Shown here: in pieces, positions 1-9,264 of the stretch | How the letters are laid out: every line of letters begins with the position of its first letter | Position numbering within the stretch: position 1 is the stretch's first letter | Assembly: GCA_964521025.1 (NCBI GenBank) | Contig: CAZFPK010000003.1 | Span: forward strand, 69,229-133,228 | DNA length: 64,000 bases | Origin: DRTC01 sp964521025 | GTDB lineage: Bacteria; Cloacimonadota; Cloacimonadia; Cloacimonadales; TCS61 | Reading direction: 5' to 3' | Made by a program: the position numbers and the translations under genes | Notes under the pieces: model-generated | What the model was told of the DNA's origin: nothing | Seen by the model: only the letters and a program-made list of their open reading frames with translations | Database searches by the model: none

Positions 1-1
1 T

Positions 2-1006
2 GCAGATACGGGACAGGGAGAAATCGCGATAAAAGCAGATCATACTTATACAATGGCTGCATACAAATACGGTCATTTCCTGGAGAAAGGAAGACTGAAT
101 AGCGGTTTCGTGGAAATCATCGATATTGGAGTTCCTGCGGAAGTTTATAATAAATTTCCTCCCAAAGCAAAATTGATCACAACCAAAAATGTGAAATATC
201 CAAAACGCTCTCCATTCAGTCATAAAGGAAATTATGGAAGGATCGGGATCATTGCCGGCAGTCTGGGTTTTTCCGGAGCAGCGATCATGGCTTCGAGAGC
301 GGCTTTGCGAGCCGGAGCAGGCTTGATCACGCTTTTCCATCCAAAAGGAATGGAACTGATCTTCGAAACGCAACTGCTGGAAGTTATGACCTATCCCATT
401 CCGGAAGACGAAAACGGAATTATTTTATTCGATGAATTCTGGCAGAAATTATCGACAATGGATGTTCTCCTGCTCGGTCCGGGGATCGGAACTTCCGAAA
501 CAACTACGGAATTTCTTAAAATAATTCTAAATAGATGGGAAAAACCTGCAGTGATCGATGCGGACGGATTGAATATCCTGGCAAGCAGCGGCAGAATTCT
601 AAATATTATTTCGGGAAAACCGATAATATTGACTCCGCATATCGGTGAGTTCGCACGACTTGCTAATAAAAAGATTTCTGTAATATTAGAACATCCTCTT
701 AAAGAATTGGAAGGATTCACAAAACAGCATCAAACAAATGTACTCCTGAAAAGTGCAACTTCGATTTTTTCGGACGGCTCGAACCTGATCTTCGATATTT
801 CCGGCAATGACGGACTTGCAACCGGAGGAAGCGGAGATGTCCTCGCTGGAATTATGGTTTCGTTTCTCGGACAGAAATTAGCATTGAAAGATGCTGCTGT
901 TTCTGCTTCATTTTTGTTGGGGAAAACAGCGGAGAAACTTTCCAAAATTCGGAAAACCGCTTCGGTTATCCCATCCGATATTATCGAAGATATTTTTAAA
1001 TATTGA
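2..1006 (+). CDS. nnr: Bifunctional NAD(P)H-hydrate repair enzyme (epimerase C-terminal end plus ADP/ATP-dependent NAD(P)HX dehydratase), 5' partial
   Basis: The reading frame is open from the window edge, so the start lies outside; the ATG at 53 is internal. Residues just before it (ADTGQGEIAIKADHTYT) and after it match the end of the NnrE epimerase domain. Counting from that ATG, the NnrD kinase-like dehydratase domain follows, with GSLGFSGAA (70-77), LLGPGIG (140-146), DADGLNIL (169-176), TPHIGE (194-199) and the nucleotide-binding GLATGGSGDVLAGI (254-267). NnrE epimerises R/S NAD(P)HX and NnrD dehydrates the S form back to NAD(P)H using ADP or ATP. It is a cytosolic metabolite-repair enzyme. 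It ends 63 bp before the next gene and nothing indicates shared function. Family assignment is secure; only the 5' end is missing. Confidence 0.95.
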   Translation, partial: ADTGQGEIAIKADHTYTMAAYKYGHFLEKGRLNSGFVEIIDIGVPAEVYNKFPPKAKLITTKNVKYPKRSPFSHKGNYGRIGIIAGSLGFSGAAIMASRAALRAGAGLITLFHPKGMELIFETQLLEVMTYPIPEDENGIILFDEFWQKLSTMDVLLLGPGIGTSETTTEFLKIILNRWEKPAVIDADGLNILASSGRILNIISGKPIILTPHIGEFARLANKKISVILEHPLKELEGFTKQHQTNVLLKSATSIFSDGSNLIFDISGNDGLATGGSGDVLAGIMVSFLGQKLALKDAAVSASFLLGKTAEKLSKIRKTASVIPSDIIEDIFKY

Positions 1007-1069
1007 CTTTTTTGGGATAAAAACTTTTATCGAAACGATGAAATTTTCAGGTTTCCAGAGAGAGGAAAA

Positions 1070-2641
1070 ATGAAGAGAAGATTTAATACAACAGGATTAT
1101 GCGTTCCTAAAATGCATTATATGGCCAATGTCGATAAAAAAATCGATCAAATAATGAAAATGGTTGAAGTTGGGGAATATTTCACGATCAATCGACCGCG
1201 TCAATTTGGGAAGACGACGATCATTAATGAATTAGAATCGAAATTAGATGAGATGAGTTACCTGGTTATTTCAATGAGTTTTGAGGGAATTGGCGATGAT
1301 GTTTTCAAGGATGAAACTGTTTTTATTCAATCTTTCTTACGGCTGATAAAAAAATCTCTTAAATGGCAGAATAAAGAGAAAATACTTCAATCTCAATCAA
1401 TAAAAACTGAAAATGTAAAAATGGAAGATTTAAACTTTTTCATATCTGATTTTGTAAAAGAGACAAATAAAGAAATAGTTCTTATCATCGATGAAGTTGA
1501 TAAATCAAGCAATAATCAATTGTTTGTCAGTTTTATCGGGATGCTGCGGGATAAATATCTACTCCGTAATAAAGGTAAGGATTTCTCTTTTCAGTCGGTA
1601 ATTCTCGCCGGAGTTCACGATGTCAAAACGCTCAAACTGAAACTTCGTCCTGATGAAGAGAGAAAATTCAACAGTCCCTGGAACATTGCGGCTGATTTTA
1701 AAGTCGATCTGGCTTTTAATCCGGCAGAAATATCGACAATGTTAGAGGATTATTCCAACTCGAAAAATGTGCAAATGGATATTCCACAAATTGCTGAAAG
1801 GATACATTACTTCACTTCCGGACATCCATTCCTGGTGAGCAAGATCTGCAAAATTATAGATGAAGAATTATTGATCGATGCGGAAAAATGGGAAATAAAA
1901 GATGTGGAATCAGCAGTAGAAATATTAGTAAAAAGTGATAATACGAATTTTGATAGTTTAATAAAAAACATTGAAAATGACAACGATCTTTATGAATTGA
2001 TAAGAATGATCATTATTGAAGCGGAAGTCATTAATTTTGTTAAAACGGATGAACTTATATCCAAAGCCAGAATTTATGGTATTTTGAAAAATGTAAATGA
2101 GATTTGTAAAATCAGCAATTTAGTTTATGAGATGTTGTTATCGGATCATATAACCTTTAAGATGTGGCGAAAAAACAAATTGACAGCGTTATCGGACTAT
2201 AATTTTCAGGAGAATTTCATAAAACCGGAAAACAAATTAAATTTTGAGAAAATACTCGTAAAATTCCAGGAATTCATGAAAAAAGAATACTCCGCCAAAG
2301 ACAAAAAGTTTCTGGAGCGAAACGGCAGGTTGATCTTTCTCGCTTTCCTGAAACCGATCATCAAAGGTAAAGGTTGGGATTTCAAAGAAGTTCAAATTTC
2401 GATGGAAAAAAGATTGGATGTTGTTGTAACTTTTATGGAACAAAGATATATCGTGGAATTAAAGAAATGGTATGGAGAGAAGTATCATCAAAAAGGGATC
2501 GAACAATTAGCAGATTATCTCGATAGTCAGAATTTAGATAAAGGTTATTTACTCATTTTTGATTTTGAATCCGAAAAGAAAGAATGGAAGCAGGAGAGAA
2601 TTTCCAGCGATAATAAAGATATTTTTGCTGTTTGGGTGTGA
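1070..2641 (+). CDS. AAA-ATPase-like protein with C-terminal PD-(D/E)XK-type domain
   Basis: A 523-residue cytosolic protein. Near the N-terminus (residues 41-50) is a non-standard P-loop, NRPRQFGKTT, as in AAA-like/STAND ATPases that begin with an MKRRFNTTG-type sequence. The Walker B is EIVLIIDEVD at about 135-144. The middle is helical. Near residues 440-500 a DVVV strand followed by YIVELKKW gives a D...E-x-K arrangement with a downstream helix rich in Q, like the PDDEXK domain commonly fused to this ATPase family. Such proteins are abundant in Bacteroidetes-like genomes, often in many copies, and have no firmly established role; nucleic acid processing or mobile-element defence is plausible. 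The start is the ATG at 1070 with an upstream GAGAGAGG. It appears to be a single-gene unit. Confidence 0.8.
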   Translation: MKRRFNTTGLCVPKMHYMANVDKKIDQIMKMVEVGEYFTINRPRQFGKTTIINELESKLDEMSYLVISMSFEGIGDDVFKDETVFIQSFLRLIKKSLKWQNKEKILQSQSIKTENVKMEDLNFFISDFVKETNKEIVLIIDEVDKSSNNQLFVSFIGMLRDKYLLRNKGKDFSFQSVILAGVHDVKTLKLKLRPDEERKFNSPWNIAADFKVDLAFNPAEISTMLEDYSNSKNVQMDIPQIAERIHYFTSGHPFLVSKICKIIDEELLIDAEKWEIKDVESAVEILVKSDNTNFDSLIKNIENDNDLYELIRMIIIEAEVINFVKTDELISKARIYGILKNVNEICKISNLVYEMLLSDHITFKMWRKNKLTALSDYNFQENFIKPENKLNFEKILVKFQEFMKKEYSAKDKKFLERNGRLIFLAFLKPIIKGKGWDFKEVQISMEKRLDVVVTFMEQRYIVELKKWYGEKYHQKGIEQLADYLDSQNLDKGYLLIFDFESEKKEWKQERISSDNKDIFAVWV

Positions 2642-2709
2642 AATCACAAAATTTGAACCGTAATCGAAGTTGAACCTCTAACAAACCATCTTCTCAAAAG
2701 GAATAATTT

Positions 2710-5700
2710 ATGACTAAAATTTTTATCTTCATTTTTATTATTTTATGTACGATCGTTTTTGGCCAAGACATCGTCATCAATGAATTAATGTATGACCCGG
2801 ATGGCTCTGATAGTGGTTATGAATGGATTGAATTATATAATGCTGGAACTCAGTCTGTTAATTTGTTGGAATGGAAAATCCAAAAAGCCGGAACTGCTTT
2901 TGAGAATGTCTTCACCTTTCCGTCTATCAATATTCAGCCTGATAGTTTTATCCTGATTGGAGAATCGAATGTTCCTGATACAGATATTTCGACAGATCTT
3001 GCTTTCCAAAATGGCGGCAGCGCAACCGATGGAGTTCGGCTTGTCTCAGCAGACGGACAATACACGGACACAATCCTTTATGACGAACCAAATGATAACG
3101 ATCTTCCGGATGATCTAACTGAACCCGGAACCACTTTTGCTCCAGATGTTTCCAGTGGAAATTCACTCGCCAGAATTCAAAACGGAGAAGATACGGATAA
3201 TTCCGAAACCGACTGGTTCGAATGTGAAAATCCGACTCCGGGCGAACCTAATATTTATCCCATAGATTTATCTCTCGACGAAATCATAATTGCAGAAAAC
3301 GGGAGCATTTACAGCCTAATTTCCTACACCACAAACTTATCCACAAGCGATGTGGATAACCTTGCATCTTCACTTGAAATCAACATAAATGACACCCTCT
3401 TTGGAAGTTACGATTTACCTGCTATTGAATCCAATGAAACTATCGAATATACTATAGAGTTAGGTTCGTTTCCCATTGGTTTACAGATTGTAGAAGCAGA
3501 AGTTATCTTCATATATGACTTGAATTTAGAAAATAATTCCCAGACGATTTCTTTCCTCGTCGGAGACTCTCCTTTAATTATTAATGAAATTATGTTCAAA
3601 CCTGCTTCCAGCAACCAGGAATGGCTTGAAATCTTCAATCGCGGTGCCTGTGGATATGTTGTGGATAACTTTCAAATTATTGATGCTTCCGGAGGGAATA
3701 TCGAGTTTTCCGGCACTATCGAGTCACTGGATTTTCTGGTCATCTGCCGCGATGATGCGAATTCTATTCTCGAAATTTATCCTTCTGCTTTTCCTGATAA
3801 AATAGTAGTTGCTGAAAACTGGACTGCTCTCAATAATACTGATGAAATTCTAAAACTCACAGATGAATACGGAACAATTCTGGATTCAACGGCTTATTCC
3901 GGAGGTTCTTGTCCGACAGATTTTTCTATCGAACGAGTGAATCCTTTTGATGATGAAGATATCGTTTGGAAAATCTGTCAGGATACTCTGGGTGGAACTC
4001 CGACTTTGCCGAACAGCGTTCTTCCTCTGGAAAAAGATCTGAAATTAACAGTTCTTGATCTGGAAGTGCAGGGAAACCAGATCGAACATTCGCTTCTCAT
4101 CGAAAATATCGGATTTGAAAACATTAATTCCGCTTCTCTTGTTTGTACTTCTGTTTTGAATGGAGAATATCCCGAAACTATTATTTACGAGGAAAATCTT
4201 ACGATCGATGATTCTTTATCCTTCTCTTTTTTCAGCGAACTTACGACAATCGGATATACAACATTTAAATATGAAATCAATTCTCCGGAGGATTTAGATA
4301 CTTCAAATAATTCTGCTTTCTGGTTCTATAATAACAATTCTTTACCTTTCGTGATTAACGAGATCATGTATGATCCGTTCACGGATGAACCGGAATGGCT
4401 GGAAATAAAAATAAATAATTACATCCCCGCTCTCGAGCATATTTATGCGGTGATCAGCGACGACTCGATTTCAATTCCAATGTCCGATAATGATTTTATC
4501 CTCCTGACAGATTCTGCAGAAGATTCTTTGTTTTTAGCAAGCAATTATGAGCTGACGAATGTTCCGATCTATCTCGATCTGGGAAATCTTACTAATAGCG
4601 GAGAACAGATTTCGATCCTCGATGTTTCCGGTAACTTGATCGAGACTTTCTTTTATGATCCTGATTGGAACGAAGAAATAGACGGAGTTTCCATTGAAAG
4701 GATAAATCCGTTTCTTCCACCTGATTCCTGGAATTGGGGAGCATCGATCGATACATGCACTCCCGGAGCACAGAATAGTCTCTTACCATTTGAAAAGGAT
4801 CTGGAAATAGTTTTTAATGGATTTAATTATTATGATGTAAATACAAGTCAGATTTACCATAAAGTGATTATCATCAACAAAGGTTTGGAGAATATTGATA
4901 CCGGGATTGTGAGATGTTTTATTTCTTTGAATGGAAATGAAAATGAAACCGAAATTTTTACAGAAGAATTGAGTTTATCTGATACAATTTATTATGATTT
5001 CGGAACAGATGCGCCAGCGACAGGTTTCTGGACTTATCGTTATGAAATCGTTTCTGATGAAGATTTGAATGCTTTCAATAATAACTCCTACAATTTCTAT
5101 AACAACAATTCTTTACCATTCGTAGTGAATGAAATCATGTATGATCCTGAAAACGAATCCGAATGGATTGAACTGAAGATCAACGATTTTATCCCAAATC
5201 TGGATAGGTTCATTGTTTTTGTAGGAAATGATTCAATATCCATAAATAATCAGGACGTTGAATATATGTTGATTACAGGTTCGGAAGAAGATGCTGATTC
5301 ATTACAGGTTCTTTATGATTTGGAAAATATCCCGATCATTACCGGAATCAGTTCTTTATCGAATTCTGGAGAGGAAATTTCGATTTTATGTTTCTGCGAG
5401 TATTATATTGAGAATTTCTTTTATGATCCGGAATGGAATGATGACATGAAGGGAATTTCCATTGAAAGAGTAAATCCTGAATTAGAAGCAGATCCCTCAA
5501 ATTGGGGACCATGTATTAATTCTGCAACTCCAGGAAGGCAAAACAGCATTTTCGTGCAGCTGCTTCCCAATAATATTGATTTGCGGATTAATCCCAATCC
5601 ATTTTCTCCGACACGCGGAGAAAGAACTATCTTTAGTTTTGAACTTCCCGAAAAATTGGGTAAAGTTATAATTCGCATTTTCGATCTCAAAGGAAGATTG

Positions 5701-5877
5701 GTCAGGACACTTGTCGATCAAACTTTGCAGGCAAATAAAGGCGATTTGATCTTTGATGGGAAAAATGATAACGGGAAAAGGCTGACAATTGGAGTTTATA
5801 TAATTTTAATGGAAGCAACTTCCAGAGAATCGGAGAAAACATATTCCAAAACAAAAACGGTTGTTATAGGAAAATAA
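2710..5877 (+). CDS. Secreted multidomain protein with four lamin-tail-like (LTD) domains and FlgD-type C-terminal tail
   Basis: A 1055-residue protein. The N-terminal hydrophobic signal peptide (about residues 1-19, ending CTIVFGQ) predicts export. Four repeat starts are visible: IVINELMYDP (about 20), LIINEIMFKP (about 290), FVINEIMYDP (about 548) and FVVNEIMYDP (about 806), each followed by EW(I/L)E(L/I), the hallmark of extracellular lamin-tail domains. The last three are spaced by about 258 residues and separated by beta-rich CARDB-like segments. The C-terminus from about 956 (INPNPFSP, then FDLKGRLVRTL and NGKRLTIGVYI) is a FlgD/type IX-like tail used by FCB-group bacteria for secretion or surface attachment. 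No enzymatic motif was seen, so a surface or adhesive role is inferred. Confidence 0.85.
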   Translation: MTKIFIFIFIILCTIVFGQDIVINELMYDPDGSDSGYEWIELYNAGTQSVNLLEWKIQKAGTAFENVFTFPSINIQPDSFILIGESNVPDTDISTDLAFQNGGSATDGVRLVSADGQYTDTILYDEPNDNDLPDDLTEPGTTFAPDVSSGNSLARIQNGEDTDNSETDWFECENPTPGEPNIYPIDLSLDEIIIAENGSIYSLISYTTNLSTSDVDNLASSLEININDTLFGSYDLPAIESNETIEYTIELGSFPIGLQIVEAEVIFIYDLNLENNSQTISFLVGDSPLIINEIMFKPASSNQEWLEIFNRGACGYVVDNFQIIDASGGNIEFSGTIESLDFLVICRDDANSILEIYPSAFPDKIVVAENWTALNNTDEILKLTDEYGTILDSTAYSGGSCPTDFSIERVNPFDDEDIVWKICQDTLGGTPTLPNSVLPLEKDLKLTVLDLEVQGNQIEHSLLIENIGFENINSASLVCTSVLNGEYPETIIYEENLTIDDSLSFSFFSELTTIGYTTFKYEINSPEDLDTSNNSAFWFYNNNSLPFVINEIMYDPFTDEPEWLEIKINNYIPALEHIYAVISDDSISIPMSDNDFILLTDSAEDSLFLASNYELTNVPIYLDLGNLTNSGEQISILDVSGNLIETFFYDPDWNEEIDGVSIERINPFLPPDSWNWGASIDTCTPGAQNSLLPFEKDLEIVFNGFNYYDVNTSQIYHKVIIINKGLENIDTGIVRCFISLNGNENETEIFTEELSLSDTIYYDFGTDAPATGFWTYRYEIVSDEDLNAFNNNSYNFYNNNSLPFVVNEIMYDPENESEWIELKINDFIPNLDRFIVFVGNDSISINNQDVEYMLITGSEEDADSLQVLYDLENIPIITGISSLSNSGEEISILCFCEYYIENFFYDPEWNDDMKGISIERVNPELEADPSNWGPCINSATPGRQNSIFVQLLPNNIDLRINPNPFSPTRGERTIFSFELPEKLGKVIIRIFDLKGRLVRTLVDQTLQANKGDLIFDGKNDNGKRLTIGVYIILMEATSRESEKTYSKTKTVVIGK

Positions 5878-5976
5878 CATAATCATTACTGATTATAAAT
5901 ATTTCACATGCAGTTTGATGAATTACATCTGAAAATAGCAGGATGTTGATATTAGTCTAATTTTCTCTAATTGTTT

Positions 5977-6006
5977 CTGTTCGTTATTGTTCGTAATAGT
6001 TCGCTG
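5977..6006 (+). repeat. Three 10-bp direct repeats upstream of comM
   Basis: The core GTTCG occurs at 5979, 5989 and 5999, an exact 10-bp period: CTGTTCGTTA, TTGTTCGTAA, TAGTTCGCTG. The array ends about 20 bp before the comM start and just before its AAAAGGAG ribosome binding site. One-helical-turn phasing would suit a DNA-binding regulator, but a chance tandem duplication cannot be excluded. Confidence 0.45.
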
Positions 6007-6026
6007 TTAAAAAAAAGGAGAAATGA

Positions 6027-7565
6027 ATGTATGGTAGAACAATTTCTTTTGCAATCCAGGGGATCGATGCCCAAAAAGTAACGATCGAAGCAGATGTCAA
6101 AGGCGGATTAGCGAAATTTACGATTGTCGGTTTACCCTCGAATTCCGTAAAAGAAAGCAGGGATCGAGTTTCCGCTGCCATCAAAAATTCCGGTTTTCGT
6201 TTCCCGACCCATAATTACACCGTCAATCTTGCACCTGCCGACATCAAAAAGGATGGAGTCGCTCTCGATCTGCCGACTGCTCTGGCTCTCGTTAATGCTC
6301 TTAACCAGATGAAATCCCATGATCTGGAAAAGTATGCTTTTGTCGGAGAATTATCTCTCGATGGAAATTTACGACCGATCCGCGGGATTTTACCGATAGC
6401 TATTGCTGTTTGGAAAAACGGAATCGACGGTTTGGTTCTGCCGTATGAAAATGCGCGGGAAGCAGCGATTATCGAAGAACTGAATGTTTATCCTGTTACT
6501 TCGCTGAATGAAGCAGTAAATTTCCTGGAAGGCAAGATCGAGATCGAAGCATTTAAAGTTGATAAAGCAGAAATTTTCCGTGAACTTCATGAAACATCCG
6601 AGGATATGTTCGATGTGAAAGGTCAATTTCAAATCAAAAGAGCTTTGGAAGTTGCAGCTGCAGGAGCGCATAATGTTTTGATGATCGGACCGCCCGGCTC
6701 TGGGAAAACAATGCTGGCAAAACGGATACCGACCATCCTTCCCGAACTGACTTTGGAAGAATCCCTGGAAACGACCAAAATCCATTCCGTTGCCGGTTTC
6801 ACGAATGATAAAAAAGGAATCGTTACTTTTCGTCCGTTCCGCTCTCCGCATCACACGATCAGCGATGTTGCTTTGATCGGAGGAGGAAGTTATCCCAAGC
6901 CGGGAGAAGTGTCGCTTTCCCATAACGGAGTTCTCTTTTTAGATGAACTTCCCGAATTCAAAAAATCGGTATTGGAAGTCCTTCGCCAACCTCTCGAAGA
7001 TGAAGTCGTAACCATTTCCCGCGCTACGCAAAGTCTGGAATTCCCTGCCAAATTCATGATGATCGCTTCCATGAATCCGTGTCCTTGCGGCTATTACGGC
7101 AGCAATGTGCAGGGTCATTCCTGTTCCTGCCCGATCGCCAATATCCAGCGCTATCGTTCCCGCATTTCCGGTCCTCTTTTGGACAGGATCGATATTCATA
7201 TCGAAGTTCCGGCAGTAAAGTATGATGAATTGAGTGCATTACCGACCGGAGAAAGATCGGAAATAATCAGGGAAAGAGTGAATCGATCGCGTGATGTTCA
7301 ATTGAAAAGATTCGGAAAAGAACGAATCTACAGCAATTCACAGATGAATCCTAAGCAGATCAGGAAATACTGCGAACTTGATGAGGAAAGTAAAGACCTG
7401 CTCAAAATGGCAATGGAGAAAAAGGGACTTTCTGCGCGTGCTTATGACAGAATCCTTAAAGTTTCCCGCACCATCGCCGATCTCGAAGGAAGCGAAAACA
7501 TTAAATCTAATCACATCAGCGAAGCAGTGCAGTATCGGAGTTTGGATCGGAAATATTGGGAGTGA
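6027..7565 (+). CDS. comM: YifB/ComM family Mg-chelatase-like AAA+ ATPase
   Basis: A 512-residue protein, the usual length of ComM/YifB. It has an N-terminal Lon-protease-like fold region (MYGRTISFAIQGIDAQ start; VGLPSNSVKESRDRV), a Walker A GPPGSGKTMLA near residue 218, a Walker B GVLFLDELPEF near 301, and the family's Cys-rich insert NPCPCGYYG...CSCP near 350. The C-terminal Mg-chelatase domain has SARAYDRILKVSRTIADL. ComM is a hexameric helicase that drives branch migration of incoming single strands during natural transformation; in other bacteria its role is unclear. It has a good AAAGGAG ribosome binding site, and the phased repeats at 5977-6006 lie in its leader. No other competence gene is adjacent. 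Confidence 0.95.
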   Translation: MYGRTISFAIQGIDAQKVTIEADVKGGLAKFTIVGLPSNSVKESRDRVSAAIKNSGFRFPTHNYTVNLAPADIKKDGVALDLPTALALVNALNQMKSHDLEKYAFVGELSLDGNLRPIRGILPIAIAVWKNGIDGLVLPYENAREAAIIEELNVYPVTSLNEAVNFLEGKIEIEAFKVDKAEIFRELHETSEDMFDVKGQFQIKRALEVAAAGAHNVLMIGPPGSGKTMLAKRIPTILPELTLEESLETTKIHSVAGFTNDKKGIVTFRPFRSPHHTISDVALIGGGSYPKPGEVSLSHNGVLFLDELPEFKKSVLEVLRQPLEDEVVTISRATQSLEFPAKFMMIASMNPCPCGYYGSNVQGHSCSCPIANIQRYRSRISGPLLDRIDIHIEVPAVKYDELSALPTGERSEIIRERVNRSRDVQLKRFGKERIYSNSQMNPKQIRKYCELDEESKDLLKMAMEKKGLSARAYDRILKVSRTIADLEGSENIKSNHISEAVQYRSLDRKYWE

Positions 7566-7574
7566 GGAATGGAA

Positions 7575-7607
7575 AAACTTACCAAATCTAAAAGATTTGT
7601 GAAGTTT
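7575..7607. repeat. Short palindromic repeat (AAATCT/AGATTT type)
   Basis: An inverted repeat directly after comM: AAACTTaccAAATC, loop taaaa, GATTTgtgAAGTTT. A related copy lies at 19118-19147. In both places it sits close to the 76-bp element described separately. It might also act as a weak 3' hairpin for comM, although no U-tract follows. Confidence 0.55.
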
Positions 7608-7649
7608 GAACTCAAAAAAAGGAAAACATTTAAATCGTACCCAGCTAAA

Positions 7650-7725
7650 TTTTCAATCTCGACTCGAAGCATCTGTCTTCACTTCGTTTCGTCAGGAAAA
7701 GTCTTTTTCCAGTCGAGTCTGAAAA
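7650..7725. repeat. 76-bp interspersed element, copy 1
   Basis: The element runs from TTTTCA to TGAAAA, with nested inverted ends CTCGACT...AGTCGAG and an internal TCTGTCTTCACTTCGTTTCG. A second copy of exactly 76 bp lies at 19008-19083 with the same ends and centre, and a shortened 44-bp version lies at 19765-19808. Fixed length, terminal inverted repeats and non-coding content suggest a small MITE- or REP-like element. It ends 22 bp before the SatD-like gene. Confidence 0.7.
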
Positions 7726-7747
7726 AATTTCGAAATAAGGAGCAACA

Positions 7748-8401
7748 ATGAGCATAATAAAAGCGGTAGTAACCTGCGATATAATCAAATCACGACAGTA
7801 TTCCAACTCGGAAAGAAAAGAATTAAACCGGAACATTAAAACAAGTTTCAAAGATTGCTGTAATCTGTTGCCGCAAGCAAAAGCCGATATTTTATCATTC
7901 AGTATTGTGCAGGGAGATGAATTCCAATTTTTAATAAACAACCCCCAATATTCATATCAATTTGTTATATTTTATCGACTGATTCTAGCTCAAACAGAAT
8001 TGAAACCAAAAATCAGAACGGGGATCGGGATCGGAGATATTTCGATTACCGGTCCTGTTTCTTACAAAATGGACGGATCCGCTTTCCATCGCTCACGAGA
8101 CGGAATAAACTTGCTGAAATCTAAGAGTTATTCAAATCGATTAACAACTATCATAACCAATAAAAAGAAATTAGATAATGAACTTGAAATGATCTGCAAA
8201 TATCAAGATTTAATTGAAAGTAACTTGTCAGAAGTCAATAAATCTTCAATTCTGGCGAAGATCGAATATAAGACTCTTTCCGAAGCATCTCTACATAAGA
8301 AAGTATCATATCAAGCTATTCAGAAAAGTTTAAAAAAAGCTAATTGGCAAATTTTCCATTCCGGAATAGAATATATTAAGAAAAGACTCTTACAACCCTA
8401 A
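7748..8401 (+). CDS. SatD family protein
   Basis: A 217-residue cytosolic protein. The N-terminus AVVTCDIIKSRQY with a spaced GDEFQFLI (about residue 57) and the glycine-rich TGIGIGDI (about 95) fit the SatD family, whose fold resembles nucleotide-cyclase/GGDEF-like palm domains. SatD was named from a Streptococcus mutans acid-tolerance locus; its biochemical function is not known. The next gene is a DUF3307 membrane protein, a pairing seen in many genomes, so the two probably act together. The stop codon lies inside a 16-bp palindrome. The ATG follows AAGGAGC. Confidence 0.75.
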   Translation: MSIIKAVVTCDIIKSRQYSNSERKELNRNIKTSFKDCCNLLPQAKADILSFSIVQGDEFQFLINNPQYSYQFVIFYRLILAQTELKPKIRTGIGIGDISITGPVSYKMDGSAFHRSRDGINLLKSKSYSNRLTTIITNKKKLDNELEMICKYQDLIESNLSEVNKSSILAKIEYKTLSEASLHKKVSYQAIQKSLKKANWQIFHSGIEYIKKRLLQP

Positions 8402-8466
8402 CGGGTTGAAAACGGTAATTTCAACCCTCACGGGTTGTAATTCCATTATACAACCTAATAGGGTTG
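8393..8466. repeat. Three tandemly spaced 16-bp CAACCC/GGGTTG palindromes
   Basis: Near-perfect palindromes at 8393-8408, 8422-8437 and 8451-8466, one every 29 bp: CAACCCTAACGGGTTG, CAACCCTCACGGGTTG and CAACCTAATAGGGTTG. The first overlaps the SatD stop codon (TAA 8399-8401). They resemble clustered intergenic REP-type hairpins and may modulate the SatD-DUF3307 transcript. Confidence 0.75.
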
Positions 8467-8517
8467 TAATTGAATAATGTTTTGATCCCATCAAAATTAA
8501 TAAATATGGGAGTTTAT

Positions 8518-9222
8518 ATGCTATGGAAATTGTTGTTAGCTCATGTTCTGACGGATTTCGTTTTGCAAACGAAACATATTGCTGAAAACAAATTATCGTT
8601 CAAATCAAATTTTATTCACTGCTCGATATTATTTGTTTTATCAGTCATATTCCTGATCGATATTCTCGATTTTTCTATTTTTTCGATGCTCCTTATTATT
8701 TCTGTTTTGCACGGAACAATCGACTATCTAAAAGCAAGACTGGAAAAGAATAAACCAAACTTCAAATGGTATTATTTCTCTATCGATCAGGCATTTCATA
8801 TTCTGATCATTTTTCTCGTTATCTCCGTTTTCAAAAATGAATTATGGCTAATTTATCAAATAAAAATCAATTCCATTATCCAATCGGAAAACTGGTTCAA
8901 GATTTTATTTTTCTTATTTCTTATCTCCTTCGGCGGAAGTTATTTCACTGCTTCTGTCTGCAAAAGATTTGAGCCGAAAAATAAAAATGATAACTCCTTG
9001 GAGAATGCCGGGGAATATATCGGGATTTTAGAAAGGATCATCGTTTCATCTGCAATTATTATCGGTCGTTATGAGATCATTGGATTTCTGATCGCCGCAA
9101 AATCGATTATCCGTCATCAGGAAGCTAACAAGGATCAGGCTTTTGCGGAATATTTCCTGGTGGGAACATTAACGAGTTTTATCTGGGCTGCGGGATTTAC
9201 TTTTCTTTTTTTGAAGATATGA
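8518..9222 (+). CDS. DUF3307 family membrane protein
   Basis: A 234-residue integral membrane protein with about six hydrophobic segments. The N-terminal LLAHVLTDFVLQTKHIAENK is the DUF3307 signature (LLxHxxxDFxLQ), followed by a conserved HGTIDYLKAR segment near residue 65 and SIDQAFHILII near 85. I chose the ATG at 8518, preceded by GGGAG with good spacing, over an in-frame TTG at 8470 that has no ribosome binding site and lies against the third palindrome. It sits downstream of the SatD-like gene. The function of the family is unknown; the partnered SatD may be its cytosolic component. Confidence 0.75.
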   Translation: MLWKLLLAHVLTDFVLQTKHIAENKLSFKSNFIHCSILFVLSVIFLIDILDFSIFSMLLIISVLHGTIDYLKARLEKNKPNFKWYYFSIDQAFHILIIFLVISVFKNELWLIYQIKINSIIQSENWFKILFFLFLISFGGSYFTASVCKRFEPKNKNDNSLENAGEYIGILERIIVSSAIIIGRYEIIGFLIAAKSIIRHQEANKDQAFAEYFLVGTLTSFIWAAGFTFLFLKI

Positions 9223-9264
9223 AATAATCGTAAATAAAATGTGAAAGCTTAAAAGAGGGAAAGA

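Noticed and set aside
1070..2641. Unusual P-loop of the AAA-like protein as evidence of inactivity
   Set aside because: RPRQFGKTT is the normal form in this ATPase family, so it is not a defect.
7569..7751. Small open frame after comM
   Set aside because: It consists of the palindromic repeat at 7575 and the 76-bp element, so it is a by-product of repeat sequence.
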